A stretch of 27,941 nt of DNA from DALYLB01 sp046154695 (lineage in GTDB: Bacteria > Acidobacteriota > Blastocatellia > RBC074), in contig JBJXFI010000274.1 of NCBI GenBank assembly GCA_046154695.1, positions 1 to 27,941 on the forward strand. The letters are read 5' to 3'. How positions within the stretch are numbered: the first letter of the stretch is position 1; each line of letters begins with the position of its first letter. Shown piece by piece: positions 1 through 10,500 of the stretch. Position numbers and translations under genes: made by a program. The notes under the pieces are model-generated. The model saw only the letters and a list, made by a program, of their open reading frames with translations. It ran no database searches and was not told where the DNA came from.

Positions 1-935
1 TGCGGGTTGACGCCCGCGCTCCAGACGGCGACATAGGCGAACTGGTCGGGGTGGCTGGTGATGACCCGGGTCGTCTGGCCGCCGCCCATTGAAAGCCCCG
101 CGATCGCCCGGTTGTCGCGCCCGGGCAACACGCGGTAGCTCTTTTCGACAAAGGGGGCGACATCCTTGATCAGTTCATTCGTGAATCGCTCTTGAAGCGC
201 CGCGGTCACAGCCGGATCGGGCGGCGCGCCGGGCGTGGCCGGAGGCAGATTCGCCGGGCGCGGCAGACTGCCGTTCGGCATCACGACGATCATCGGCCTC
301 GCTCTTTTCTCCGCGATCAGATTGTCGAGAATGAACCCCGCGCGGCCAATCGTGCTCCACCCGGAATCCTCGTCGCCCCCGCCATGCAGAAGATAGAAGA
401 CCGGATACCGCTCCCCGCCGCTCTCGTATCCGGGAGGGAAGTAGATGTGCATGCGCCGCTGCATGCCGAGCGTCGAGGATTGGTACCAGACCTTGCGAAT
501 CTCCCCGTGCGGCACGGCCCTGTTCTCTTCAAACGCGGCTTCGTCGCCCGGCAGCAGGAACATGCTGTCGAGGCTCGTGACGCCCTGTTTGATCATCGCG
601 TTCTTCGGGTCGATCACACGGACGCCGTCCACGATGAAGGCATAGCTGTAGAAATCCGGCGTGAGCGGGCCGACCACAGCCGACCAGATCCCCTTGTCAT
701 CCTTCTCCAGCCTGACTGTCCCGGCTCCTTCCATCCAATCCCCCCGCAAGCCGACTTCGTGCGCTTTCGGCGCGTAGATGCGGAACGTGACCCGCTTGTC
801 GCTGTGGGTTTCGGGGGAAACCAGCGTGTCGTTCGGCGTGGGCTGCCGCGGCGCCGGCTGGGCGACCACGGCGGAAAATGACGCCAATGCGAGCAGGAGC
901 ATTCCTGCGACAAATGAAATCCTGCGCTGAATCAT
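1..935 (-). CDS. Secreted esterase with N-terminal E-set domain (partial, C-terminus off the window)
   Basis: Frame read on the minus strand from the ATG at 935, open to the window edge (311 codons seen). Residues 1-26 look like a signal peptide (MIQRR, hydrophobic run, AVVAQ). Residues ~37-125 resemble the E-set/CBM48-like domain found before bacterial esterases (VTFRIYAPKAHEVGLRGDW). From ~146 an esterase-D / enterochelin-esterase-like alpha/beta hydrolase begins: YLLHGGGDEDSGW, IVVMPNG, then the nucleophile elbow GLSMGGGQ with Ser282 as the expected catalytic serine. The acid and His lie beyond the window. A GGGAGA ribosome site sits about 8 nt before the ATG. The family hydrolyses carboxylic esters (feruloyl or acetyl-xylan esters, or siderophore esters); the substrate cannot be told. 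It is transcribed away from the plus-strand operon. Sure of the fold, unsure of substrate. Confidence 0.88.
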   Translation of the reverse strand, partial: MIQRRISFVAGMLLLALASFSAVVAQPAPRQPTPNDTLVSPETHSDKRVTFRIYAPKAHEVGLRGDWMEGAGTVRLEKDDKGIWSAVVGPLTPDFYSYAFIVDGVRVIDPKNAMIKQGVTSLDSMFLLPGDEAAFEENRAVPHGEIRKVWYQSSTLGMQRRMHIYFPPGYESGGERYPVFYLLHGGGDEDSGWSTIGRAGFILDNLIAEKRARPMIVVMPNGSLPRPANLPPATPGAPPDPAVTAALQERFTNELIKDVAPFVEKSYRVLPGRDNRAIAGLSMGGGQTTRVITSHPDQFAYVAVWSAGVNP

Positions 936-1099
936 AATTGTGTCTCCCTTCGGTTCGACAGTACGGGATCAACCGGCGCTCTTTGCGGGAGGAGCCCGCT
1001 CACGGAGCCCTGCCGCCGGAGATCCTCCTTTCCATCGCAATACTTACCGGCCTGATTCGGATCGATGTATTTCAAAGTTTCCATCACCTCTTCCATAAA
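932..1099 (-). CDS. Possible short upstream ORF overlapping the esterase start
   Basis: A minus-strand frame contains a stretch beginning MDFMEEVMETLKYIDPN and ends in a TGA that overlaps the esterase ATG as ATGA, the overlap typical of coupled genes. The first ~25 residues look protein-like; the rest is arginine- and proline-rich and looks like chance translation. It could be a leader peptide, a decayed gene start or nothing. The start given is the inner ATG; an ATG at 1165 is in the same frame. Low confidence. Confidence 0.15.
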   Translation of the reverse strand, partial: FMEEVMETLKYIDPNQAGKYCDGKEDLRRQGSVSGLLPQRAPVDPVLSNRRETQL

Positions 1100-1494
1100 G
1101 TCCATTGTCAAGCCTTCACTTTGCGACTTTGCGGGCTGGGGCGGCCGCTCGTTGCCGGATTGCAATGGTCACATGACAGGCCCATATCATGCGATCCTTC
1201 AAATTGAGTTTGGTAGCCGCTCTAACGTTATGAAACGAGTCCGGGCATCAGGGAAGCTTTTCCATTTTTCAAAATTTCAGCCATTTCAAAGATTGACACC
1301 TCATTCGCGCAGGCGTAGCATTCCCGTCATCTTCAAGGACGCTTTATTTGTTTCTGGCTATATTTCAACTATTTTCCAGCTAATTTCTTCAGCGGAATTA
1401 GGGCTACTACTTTGACCAGCCATGTGGATCAGGCAGCGGGCCAAAGGTAAAACATAGGCAGACAGTCATCTCCGACTTCCGAAAGGACAGGTTT
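936..1494. other. Intergenic region between divergent esterase and five-gene operon
   Basis: 559 nt between divergent genes. The right half (about 1200-1440) is clearly richer in A+T than the flanking genes, as expected for a promoter region. Apart from the weak short ORF at the esterase start and one promoter-like sequence, I see no gene here; the plus-strand open frames have no recognisable protein character. Confidence 0.6.
1293..1321 (+). promoter_or_regulatory. Candidate sigma-70-like promoter for the five-gene operon
   Basis: A perfect TTGACA at 1293-1298 is followed after 17 nt by TAGCAT (4 of 6 to TATAAT) at 1316-1321, inside the A+T-richer part of the gap and about 170 nt before the first start codon. 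Acidobacterial promoter consensus may differ, so this is only a candidate. Confidence 0.3.
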
Positions 1495-4179
1495 ATGCCA
1501 TCATGGCCTCTCGTGCTGGCCGGTCCTGTATTGCGGCATGTTTCGCCAGGCAGCGTATCGGTCTGGGTCGCGCTGCGGGAACAGCGAACTGTCCAGTTAT
1601 CCCTCTATCGCGGCATCTTGGCGGCCTCCGCTCCCGGAGCGCTCTTTTCGGGGCCGGCGCCGATTGCGGAAGCGAGCACACTCACGCGCCGGTTCGGTGA
1701 AAAACTTCATGTCGTGACGGTGACGGCGGAGCTGCCCGCGACGCAATCGCTGAGCCCGGGCGAGCTGGATTGCTACAACCTTCACTTCAGCGGCAGCGGC
1801 GCGGATGCCGATCTCAATACGCTGGGGTTGCTCTCGGCGGAAGAGATTGAAGGAAAGCCCAACTTGCCCCTTGGCTATGAAGCCCAATTCCTGCCGGGCT
1901 TTGCGACCTGTCCGCCGGCGCTGAACGACTTGCGCCTGCTTCACGGTTCCTGCCGGAAAATTGGCGCGGGCCCCGTCGCCGAGTTCGGCTCCGACGCCAT
2001 TCCATGGATCGATAAGCTCATCGCGGATAGCCGCACCAACCCAACGACACGCCCCCACCAGCTCTTTCTGACCGGGGATCAAATTTACGCGGATGATGTG
2101 CCCGACCAGGCGCTCGATATCATGACAGAGGCGGCGGCCCAACTGATCGGCACGGAAGAGATGCTGCCCATCGGCAGCGCCTCATTCGCCTGCACGACGA
2201 CGCTCTTCCCGCCCGGATTCCGCCAGGAATTGGCTTTTAACGAAGCGAAATTCACCTCGACGGCGGCGCGCAGCCATCTGCTCTCGTTCGGCGAGTTCGC
2301 GGCGATGTACCTGATGGCATGGTCGAACGCGCTCTGGCCCGATATTGCCGGTTTGAAAACCCTGGAACAAATCGTCGCGGGGATTACGACGCTGCCCGCA
2401 ACCTGGAAACAACTTATGCCCCAGGTCAGCGGCGCGAGTGACACGTTGCTCCAGAGCTTCGCGCAGAAAGTGCTGGTGGATCTCGACAATGACGAATTGC
2501 GAAACTTCGCCAATGATTTCGATGAAAAGGATTTGACGCCGAAAAACTTACAAAGCGTGCCGCCGGAGAAGCGGGCCAGGCACACGAAAGTGTACGCCTT
2601 TGCCGGCACGCTCGCGGCGACGCCCGCCTCGCTCAAGCATTTCCAAACCTGGGTCAAACAATTCCGCAAAGATTTTGGCAACCGGTGGGTGAACACGGCT
2701 GACCAAAACTACGCAAATCACGTCAAGGAAATTACAAGCTCGATCAAGGATTTCCACGACGGTTTGCCAAAGACGCGGCGCGTACTGGCGAATGTGCCGA
2801 CGTATATGCTCTTCGACGATCACGAAGTGACGGACGACTGGAACCTGACCCAGCAATGGCGCGATCAGGTGTACAGCTCGCAGCTCGGACGCGCGGTGGT
2901 GCGCAATGCGCTGGCCAGTTACGCCATGTTCCAGGCATGGGGCAACAATCCCGCCGCCTGGAAAAGCGGCACGCCCGCGCAGGTGCTGACACAAATTGCC
3001 GATCTCTTTCCCGCCGGGACGACCGGGACGCCTGCTCCGGCCGCTGTAAGCCAGTTGGACAGCATGTTCGGCATCGAGCCGGTCACAAACGACCCGGCGA
3101 TGAAATGGCACTTCGAGGTAAAAGGGCCGCAACACAAGTTGCTGGCGCTCGATACGCGGACACGGCGCGTCTTTTTCTCGCGGCTGTCGCCGCCGGGACT
3201 GCTCACCGACGAGGCGCTCGAAGAACAGATTCCGGAAGGCCCGCTCGAAGCGGGCATCGAAGCGCTCTTCGTCATTGCGCCCGGTCCGGTGCTCAATGTC
3301 GCCATCATCGAGGAATACGGATGGCCCGCGGCGACACGAGTGGGCGATTTTCTCTACTCGATCGGCAAAAAACGCGTTACCGGCTTTGAAGATAAAGAGG
3401 CCGAGGCCTGGGGATTCCACGCGCCCACACTGGAAAAACTGTTGGCGCGCCTGTTCGATTACAAGCGCGTCATCTTCCTTTCGGGGGACGTGCATTATTC
3501 GATGAGCGCCGAGATGGACTATTGGAAGCTGGGCGAGAGTGCGCCGTCGCGCTTCGTGCAGTTCACTTCGAGCGCCCTCAAGAACGCCTGGCCGCCTGCG
3601 GCGCGTTCGGTCTTGCGCAGCTTTACCGTCTCGCAGCGGCTGTGGCTGGCGGGCACGCCGGTTATTCGTCTGGGGTGGGTAAGCGACACGCCGGCGCCGG
3701 TGAACGTCCCTGGCGGCTCGAACCTTCCGCCTTCGCTGCGGGCGCGTTTACGCACGACGCCGGTGCTCGTTCCGCTGATTCCCGCCTGGCCGCCGGAAAC
3801 GACGTCAGCCCGGCCGCCGGATTGGTCGTGGCGCTTGATCATCAAGTCCGACGCGAGACCAGACGCCTCGCGCCCCGCCGCCGCGCGCCCGCTTCCACTT
3901 GTCGCTGACATCAATCCGGCCAATGCGCATGAAGGTTACGTGCGCGTGGCACAGCGGCATCTGGAGTGGCTGAGGCGGGCGAATTACCTGCGGCACGCGA
4001 TCTTCGATTCGAACTTTTCCATCGTGCGCTTTTCCGGCGCCGGCGCGGCGCGCGAAGTCGAACAGCAGTTGTTTTCCCTGGCGACGGGTTCTTCGTCCAC
4101 GCCGGAAGCGTTCACCATTCACAGATCGTCGCTGGCTCCGACGAGCGATCCGCCAAGGAAGTTGCCGGGAGACCCTTGA
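1495..4179 (+). CDS. PhoD-like metallophosphoesterase, first gene of the operon
   Basis: 894 aa. The N-terminus (LAGPVLRHVSPGSVSVWVAL) matches the Fn3-like domain that opens PhoD-family enzymes. The metal-binding motifs follow in PhoD order: HGSCRKIG (150-157), FLTGDQIYADD (191-201, Asp195), LFDDHEVTDDWN (439-450) and FLSGDVHYS (661-669, His667). PhoD proteins are Ca/Fe-dependent phosphodiesterases or phosphomonoesterases. Unlike classical PhoD there is no Tat signal or any other signal peptide, so it is probably cytoplasmic. About 245 residues separate the Asp195 and DDHE motifs, suggesting a large helical insertion; ~150 residues also follow the core. An AAGGA site lies 7 nt before the ATG. 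The stop is followed after one base by the next ATG, so it is coupled to the giant-protein genes. The fold is secure; the substrate is unknown. Confidence 0.9.
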   Translation: MPSWPLVLAGPVLRHVSPGSVSVWVALREQRTVQLSLYRGILAASAPGALFSGPAPIAEASTLTRRFGEKLHVVTVTAELPATQSLSPGELDCYNLHFSGSGADADLNTLGLLSAEEIEGKPNLPLGYEAQFLPGFATCPPALNDLRLLHGSCRKIGAGPVAEFGSDAIPWIDKLIADSRTNPTTRPHQLFLTGDQIYADDVPDQALDIMTEAAAQLIGTEEMLPIGSASFACTTTLFPPGFRQELAFNEAKFTSTAARSHLLSFGEFAAMYLMAWSNALWPDIAGLKTLEQIVAGITTLPATWKQLMPQVSGASDTLLQSFAQKVLVDLDNDELRNFANDFDEKDLTPKNLQSVPPEKRARHTKVYAFAGTLAATPASLKHFQTWVKQFRKDFGNRWVNTADQNYANHVKEITSSIKDFHDGLPKTRRVLANVPTYMLFDDHEVTDDWNLTQQWRDQVYSSQLGRAVVRNALASYAMFQAWGNNPAAWKSGTPAQVLTQIADLFPAGTTGTPAPAAVSQLDSMFGIEPVTNDPAMKWHFEVKGPQHKLLALDTRTRRVFFSRLSPPGLLTDEALEEQIPEGPLEAGIEALFVIAPGPVLNVAIIEEYGWPAATRVGDFLYSIGKKRVTGFEDKEAEAWGFHAPTLEKLLARLFDYKRVIFLSGDVHYSMSAEMDYWKLGESAPSRFVQFTSSALKNAWPPAARSVLRSFTVSQRLWLAGTPVIRLGWVSDTPAPVNVPGGSNLPPSLRARLRTTPVLVPLIPAWPPETTSARPPDWSWRLIIKSDARPDASRPAAARPLPLVADINPANAHEGYVRVAQRHLEWLRRANYLRHAIFDSNFSIVRFSGAGAAREVEQQLFSLATGSSSTPEAFTIHRSSLAPTSDPPRKLPGDP

Positions 4180-4180
4180 C

Positions 4181-7100
4181 ATGGCGCGCCCCCAACAAAC
4201 ATCCAACGACTTCCTGCAGCAGCTCGTGACGGAGATCAGCGATGCGCTGCGGACGTTGAGCGAGATTCTTTCCGACCCGCTGGCCAAACGCGAGGTGCTG
4301 GCCGATCTGGGCCTCAACCCGAACTCCGCCGCCACGCTGGACATTTCCACGGAGCTTGACGCGCTTGATGTTTACGCCGGGAAGTCCGACCCCGGACTGG
4401 AAGGCTTTCTCAGCGCCGCCGATTCGATCATTACAATCAGCAACGCCATCGAGGATTTCATCGCCGCTTCGCGCGATGGCACATCGCCCGCGGTGCAGCA
4501 GGTGATCAGCAGCCTGTTTTCCCTGGTGGGAACGTCGTTCATCCGCCACCGCCTCCCTGTGCTGTACGAGATCGCAAGGGCGCTCGGCTTTCTCGACGAA
4601 ACGTTCGGAACGCACCTGGCGCCGGCTTTCCGTTGGGAACCCATCGGGAAGTTTCTTGAAGACACGTTTGGCTACCTCCATCAACGCTTCGAGACCGAGG
4701 ATGAAGTGAAGACGCACCTCGCGTCCGATCTCGCTTTTCTGCCCGTGGGCGTGGCGTATCTGCTGCCTGAAATTCTTGAACTGACGCCGCGCGCCCTGGA
4801 CCTTTACGCGCTGTACGGTTGGGAGAGGGATCCCGCTTCGGTGACGCCCATTGCAGACACCGTTTCGAACCGTGCGCTCAGCCTCGGCGCGGACCTCAAA
4901 ACGGGCTTGGCCACCAGTTCGCTGGCCGTCAACTTCTTGATGATCCCCGGATCGCACGGCGGCCCCGCCCTGTTGATCTCGGTGGGCGGGGGCGTCAAGC
5001 TCGAAGACACTTCGCCGGAGGGCTGGAAGATTACGTTCGAGGCAAGCACGCCAGCCGCCGCCAGCTTCCGCATCGGCACGCAACAGGGCGTGACCGGGCC
5101 ATCGGACGCAAAGCTGACGATCAAGGCCGAGCGCGCGGCAAATGCGCAGCGCACGCCCCTCATCATCGGGGATCGAGAGGGAACGCGCATTGAGATCGGC
5201 AAGCTCGGCTTCAGCCACACAGTCGCAGCGCAGTCGGTCGGCATCAAGGCCACTGCATCGCAAAGCGCCGTGATCATCAAGGCCGGCGACGCAGATGGCT
5301 TTCTGGCCCAGATCATTTCGGCGGCGCAATTGCGCGCGGATTTCAGCCTCGGCATCGGCCTGGATTCCGAAAAAGGCGTCACGCTCGAGGGCGGCACGGG
5401 AATCCGGACCGTCATCCCGGTAGCCAGGACCATCGGCCCGCTGACCATTCAATACGTGCTGCTCGGCATCGCGCCGTCGGCTGCGGGCGTCGCCATCGAG
5501 GTCTCGGTGGCCCTGTCGGTCAAACTCGGTCCCGTCGCCGCGACCGTCGAGCAGATCGGCTTCCGCCTGAACCTGACCTTTCCTGACGGCGACAAAAACC
5601 TGGGCTTCGCGCATTTGACGCTCGGGTTCAAGCCGCCGAAAGGCATCGGCCTCGTCATTGACGCGGGTGTGGTCACCGGCGGCGGCTATCTGTTTTTTGA
5701 TCCCGAGCAGGACCAGTACGCCGGTGTGGTGATGCTGAAATTCACCAAGCTGACGCTGAAAGCCATCGGACTGCTCTCGACGCGCTTTCCCGACGGCTCG
5801 AGCGGTTTCTCGCTGCTGATCATCATCACCATCGAGGACTTCCCCCCCATCCAGCTCGGCTTCGGCTTCACGATGACGGGCATCGGCGGGCTGCTCGGCA
5901 TCAACCGCACGGCCATGCCGGATGTGCTGCGCGCCGGGGTCAAGAACCGCACCATCGGCGCGATCCTGTTTCCCGAAGACCCGGTGCGCAACGCGCCGCA
6001 GATCATCGCCGCGCTCAGCGCCGTCTTCCCCCCCGCCCGCGGCCGCTACACGCTCGGCCTGATGGTGCAGCTTGCCTGGGGCACGCCCTCGGTGGTCACG
6101 CTCGAACTCGGCGTTATCCTCGAGCTCCCCTCGCCGGTGCGCCTGATTCTGCTCGGTCGCATCGAGAGCGCGCTTCCCACGCGCGAAGCCGCGCTGATCG
6201 AATTCCATCTGGACGCGGTGGGCATACTCGATTTCGGCGCGCAGGAGGCTTCGGTGGATGCCTCGCTCTACGATTCCCGTGTACTGCTTTACACGATCAC
6301 GGGGGACATGGCGCTGCGTGCAAGCTGGGGCGCCACTTCGGTATTTGCGCTCTCGATCGGCGGCTTCCATCCGCAATTCACTCCGCCGGTGGGATTCCCT
6401 ACGCTCGAACGCGCCGCCATCAGCCTCGGCGTGGGCAACAACCCGCGGCTGCGCGCCTCGAAATACTGGGCCGTCACCTCAAACACGCTGCAAATGGGAG
6501 CGCGCGTGGAACTGTACGCGGCTGCCATGGGCTTCTCGGTCGAAGGCTTCATCGGCTATGACCTGCTCATCAAGTTCGATCCATTCAGCTTTATCGCCGA
6601 ATTCGAGGCGGGGCTGTCGCTCAAACGCGGTGGTTCGACGTTGATGGGCGTTCATCTGAAAGGCACACTGGCCGGGTTCAGCCCGCTGTGGGTGGAGGGC
6701 AAAGCCTCTTTCAAAATCCTGTTCTTCCGCGTCTCGTTCAAATTCCATTTCACGCTGATCGAGGGCGACGCGCCGCCGCGCGCGGCGGGGACGAACGTTT
6801 CGGCGCTGTTGAACGCCGCGCTGCAGGATCAGCGCAACTGGACGCCGGAGCTGCCGCCGGGGCTCGACAGCCTGGTTGCGTTGAAAAAAGTCCCCGCGAC
6901 ATCGGATGTGGTCGTTCACCCACTGGCGGAACTGACCGTGCGCCAGACGGTCGTGCCGCTCGATCTTGAAATTTCGCAGTTCGGCAACACCGAACCAATC
7001 GGTGCGCGCAAGTTCACAATCGAGAGCGCACGCATTGCCGGCGCGGCCGAGAATGCGCGAATCACGCCCATCGACGAGAACTTCGCTCCCGCGCAATATC

Positions 7101-7552
7101 TGGATTTGACGGATGACGAGAAGCTGGTGCGCCCCTCATTCGAGTCGATGCAGGCGGGCGTGCGCATCGGCACGGGAGAGATGTCGCACGGCGTGGTGAT
7201 CGAGATCAATCTGGTGTATGAGGAACGAATCGTTGATCCGGCCTCCGATTGGCGAATTCTCCGCGGGGCATACACGATCAACGCCAGCCTGATGGCCGCG
7301 TTCACATTGACCGGGGCGGTCGCGCTGTCGCAAACGGTCAAACTTGGCGCGCGAGGATATGAGGGCCCGAGTTTCGCCGTCAAGGTAATCCCGCCCGAAT
7401 ACGTCATCGCCACGACCCGCGACCTGACGGTCCAATCCTCCGCCGAAACGCCGCGGTCTTACTCGACGGCGCACCAGGCAATGCAGGCAATGGCGCGCGG
7501 GGGCGTGACGAATCTGCAACTGGTCCCGATTGATGAAGGAGTCCGGCGATGA
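4181..7552 (+). CDS. Large beta-rich protein, DUF6603-like
   Basis: 1123 aa. Residues 1-230 are mixed or helical. From ~240 to ~870 the sequence alternates hydrophobic and polar residues with many glycines, as in long beta-sheet proteins. The segment around 485-620 (IDAGVVTGGGYLFFDP, FPPIQLGFGFTMTGIGGLLG, INRT) matches what I remember of DUF6603 proteins, which have no known function. A globular tail follows (~870-1123). There is no signal peptide and no long hydrophobic helix. The gene begins one base after the phosphoesterase stop; its TGA overlaps the next ATG (ATGA), and an AAGGAG at 7536-7541 near its 3' end serves the following gene. The domain name is from memory and needs an HMM search; the beta-rich nature is directly visible. 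Confidence 0.8.
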   Translation: MARPQQTSNDFLQQLVTEISDALRTLSEILSDPLAKREVLADLGLNPNSAATLDISTELDALDVYAGKSDPGLEGFLSAADSIITISNAIEDFIAASRDGTSPAVQQVISSLFSLVGTSFIRHRLPVLYEIARALGFLDETFGTHLAPAFRWEPIGKFLEDTFGYLHQRFETEDEVKTHLASDLAFLPVGVAYLLPEILELTPRALDLYALYGWERDPASVTPIADTVSNRALSLGADLKTGLATSSLAVNFLMIPGSHGGPALLISVGGGVKLEDTSPEGWKITFEASTPAAASFRIGTQQGVTGPSDAKLTIKAERAANAQRTPLIIGDREGTRIEIGKLGFSHTVAAQSVGIKATASQSAVIIKAGDADGFLAQIISAAQLRADFSLGIGLDSEKGVTLEGGTGIRTVIPVARTIGPLTIQYVLLGIAPSAAGVAIEVSVALSVKLGPVAATVEQIGFRLNLTFPDGDKNLGFAHLTLGFKPPKGIGLVIDAGVVTGGGYLFFDPEQDQYAGVVMLKFTKLTLKAIGLLSTRFPDGSSGFSLLIIITIEDFPPIQLGFGFTMTGIGGLLGINRTAMPDVLRAGVKNRTIGAILFPEDPVRNAPQIIAALSAVFPPARGRYTLGLMVQLAWGTPSVVTLELGVILELPSPVRLILLGRIESALPTREAALIEFHLDAVGILDFGAQEASVDASLYDSRVLLYTITGDMALRASWGATSVFALSIGGFHPQFTPPVGFPTLERAAISLGVGNNPRLRASKYWAVTSNTLQMGARVELYAAAMGFSVEGFIGYDLLIKFDPFSFIAEFEAGLSLKRGGSTLMGVHLKGTLAGFSPLWVEGKASFKILFFRVSFKFHFTLIEGDAPPRAAGTNVSALLNAALQDQRNWTPELPPGLDSLVALKKVPATSDVVVHPLAELTVRQTVVPLDLEISQFGNTEPIGARKFTIESARIAGAAENARITPIDENFAPAQYLDLTDDEKLVRPSFESMQAGVRIGTGEMSHGVVIEINLVYEERIVDPASDWRILRGAYTINASLMAAFTLTGAVALSQTVKLGARGYEGPSFAVKVIPPEYVIATTRDLTVQSSAETPRSYSTAHQAMQAMARGGVTNLQLVPIDEGVRR

Positions 7553-10500
7553 GTGATCCAAATCTCGGCACATATAGCTTTCTGCCCTGGGTGCGCCAGG
7601 GATCGGCCTCAAACATCACCACTGCCGACACGCTCACCGCGGGACAAGCGGGCCGGGTGACGCTGCCGGTCGTATTGCGGATCAACGGAGCGGACCTGTC
7701 CGTCACTCTGCGGCTGAACAACCCGGGCGATCTCACGAGCATGGACCCCCGCCAGACTGTCCGCACCGACCCGCGTCCCTTCACCGCCGATTTCGAGCCG
7801 AACTATTTCCCGGCCATCGAATTCGACCGCCCCGACATGCCCTGGATGTTCACGCCGGCGAAGGCCAACAGCAATCACCGCCTGCGCCCCTGGATTTGCC
7901 TGGTTGCAGTGCGCCGCCAGGAAGGCGTAACACTGCGCACGGACCCGTCGCTTCCCGCGCCCGTTCTCGAAATCAAAGCTCCCGCCGTGCCCAATGATGA
8001 ACTGCCCAACCTGGCCGAATCCTGGGCGTGGGCGCACGCGCAAGTATCGGGGAGCTTAAGCGCCGGCCCGCCGCTGAAAGACGTAAACGCGAGCGCGCCG
8101 CAGAAAACGCTGTCGCGGCTGATGTGCCCGTGCAACCTGGAGCCGAACGCACAATATTTCGCCTGCGTCGTGCCGGCCTTCGAACTCGGCCGCAAAGCGG
8201 GCCTCGGCGAGCAGATCACCGCGGCCGATGAAACCGAACTGCGCCCCGCGTGGACATCCGGCCCTGGCGCACCGGCGACGGCGGTGCTGCCGGTGTACTT
8301 TCACTGGGAGTTTTCGACCGGCCGGGCGGGCGATTTCGAAACGCTGGCCCGCTTGTTGCAGGCACGTCCGTCGCCGGCCCATGTCGGATTCCGAGATATG
8401 TATGTCGGCAATGCCGGATTTGGATTGCCGCTGATTCCCCGCAGCGATTTGAATTCGATCCTGAAGCTCGAAGGCGCATTGCGCGCCCCGCAAACCGAGC
8501 CGCAACCGTGGCCCGATCCGCCGCGCGGGCCATTTGAGACAACGCTGCGCAAGATTCTGGACGCTCCCGAAACGCAAATCGCCGCCGCGAGCGACCCCAT
8601 TGTCGGTCCGCCGATTTATGCGCGCTGGCACGCGGCGCAAAAAGTCGTCCCGCCCACCGGCGCACCGCCTCACTGGGTACGTGAGCTGAACCTGGATCCA
8701 CGCCATCGCACCGCCGCCGGTTTCGGGACCATCGTCATTCAAAATCAGCAGGAGCCGTTGATGGAAGCCGCCTGGAAGCAGATCGGCGAAGTGCTGCGCG
8801 CCAACCGCAGCCTGAGATACGCCCAGGTGAGCCGGGCCACGCAGGCGGTCTATCATCTCAAGTACCTGACACTGATGTCTTCTTCGGCGCTGCTTTCGAT
8901 CACGTCCCCGGCGCAGGCCCGGTTTCTGATGAGCCCGGTCACGCTGCGACAACAGATCCGCGACAGCGCGCTGCAGGCGAATTCGGTTTCACCCGCCTTT
9001 CGCCGCATCGCGCGCGCGCGCGGGCCATTGATGCGGCGCATCCTGCCCGACGCGCAGCGCGAGTTCCGGCCCATTGTCGCGCGCCTGGACGCGCGAGAGA
9101 TCGAGCCCGCGCCTTCTCGCGCGCTGCCTGCGGGAGCGGTCACCATTGACAAGGTCACTTCGCAAGTGGGCGGCCCCCTTGAGCCGATTCAGATCGCTCC
9201 TTTTTTTCAACGCCTGCGGATCCAGTTGACGCAGCTTGCGGCGAATCACCCGGCGGTCGCGGAAGAAGCCAGGGCGATCAACCTGGAGATGCAGGCCGCC
9301 ATCCGCCGCGTCGAACAGCAGCTTGCACTGCCCGAACAGCCGCAACTGGACGCCATCTTCCATCGCCTGCGTATCATGCTGCTGCAGCTCGCGGAGAAAA
9401 GGCCGGAGGTTGGCGAACAAGCCAGAGCAATGGCGCTCGAATTGCGGAACGCCATCCGCCGTCTTGAAGAACAGTTGGAGAAACGAGTCAGAGAGCCGCG
9501 TGGGGATGTGGTGCGTCCGGACAAGATCGCGGGTTTGCCCGGACGGCCCGATTTCCAGATTCCCGACGTTGACGTGATCGCACAGCCGCCCGCATCGAGC
9601 GGCCCGGGCGACAGCGCCGAGGCCGCCATCTTCCGCGCCGCCGCCGTAGCGCACGAAGCGGCGCTGCTGGAGTTCGACAAAGTTCCCGATCCGCCGCCGC
9701 GTGCGCCGCTGGCGGTCACCGCCATCCGGCCGGTCGTGCTCGACCGCCTGGACCCGCAATTGACGATTCCCGCGCGGGTCTTCGGGCGCATCAAAGTGCC
9801 GCCCAGACTATGGGCGCCGGAAGATCCGATCGAGCCGATCATGGCGCACCCGATCTTCCCCACACCGATGTACGAGGAGTTGAAGAAACTCTCGCCCAGC
9901 CATCTGTTGCCCGGCGTCGATCTGATCGAGCCGAACACGATTACGCTGCTCGAAACCAACCCACGCTTCATCGAAGCTTTTATGGTGGGACTGAACCACG
10001 AAATGAGCCGCGAATTGTTGTGGCGCGAATACCCCACCGACCAACGCGGCTCCTATTTCCGCCAGTTCTGGGACGTGAGCGGACGCATCCCGCCGCCTGG
10101 GAATGAGACCGAACGGGATGCCGCCAGGGACATCAAGCCCATACACGCCTGGCGCAAAGCGTTTGCCCTCGGCGAAAACCTTGTCGGGCCGGGCGTCGAG
10201 AGCAAACTCGTCCTGTTGATCCGCGGCGAACTGCTGCGTCGTTATCCGAACACGATCATCTATGCGGCAAAGGCAGGGCGCCCCGACGGCCCGGGCACGC
10301 GTCGAAAACCCGGTGCGCCGGAAAAATACGAGTTGTTTCGGGGCACGCTGCCGCCCGATATCACATTCATCGGCTTCCCGCTGACCGAGGAAGAGGCCCT
10401 CGGCACGCCCGGGCCTGACGGTGATCCGGGCTGGTTCTTTATTCTGCAGGAACACGCCACCGAGCCGCGCTTTGGATTGGACGAGGCCGAATCGTTCGGC

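Noticed and set aside
1065..1415. 116-codon plus-strand frame in the first intergenic region
   Set aside because: Sits in A+T-richer DNA, has no good ribosome site and ends before the operon start; its composition looks random.
4112..6376. 754-codon minus-strand frame inside the DUF6603-like gene
   Set aside because: Arg-, Asp- and Gln-rich composition with no domain; a shadow of a high-GC gene on the opposite strand, which has a ribosome site and tight operon junctions.
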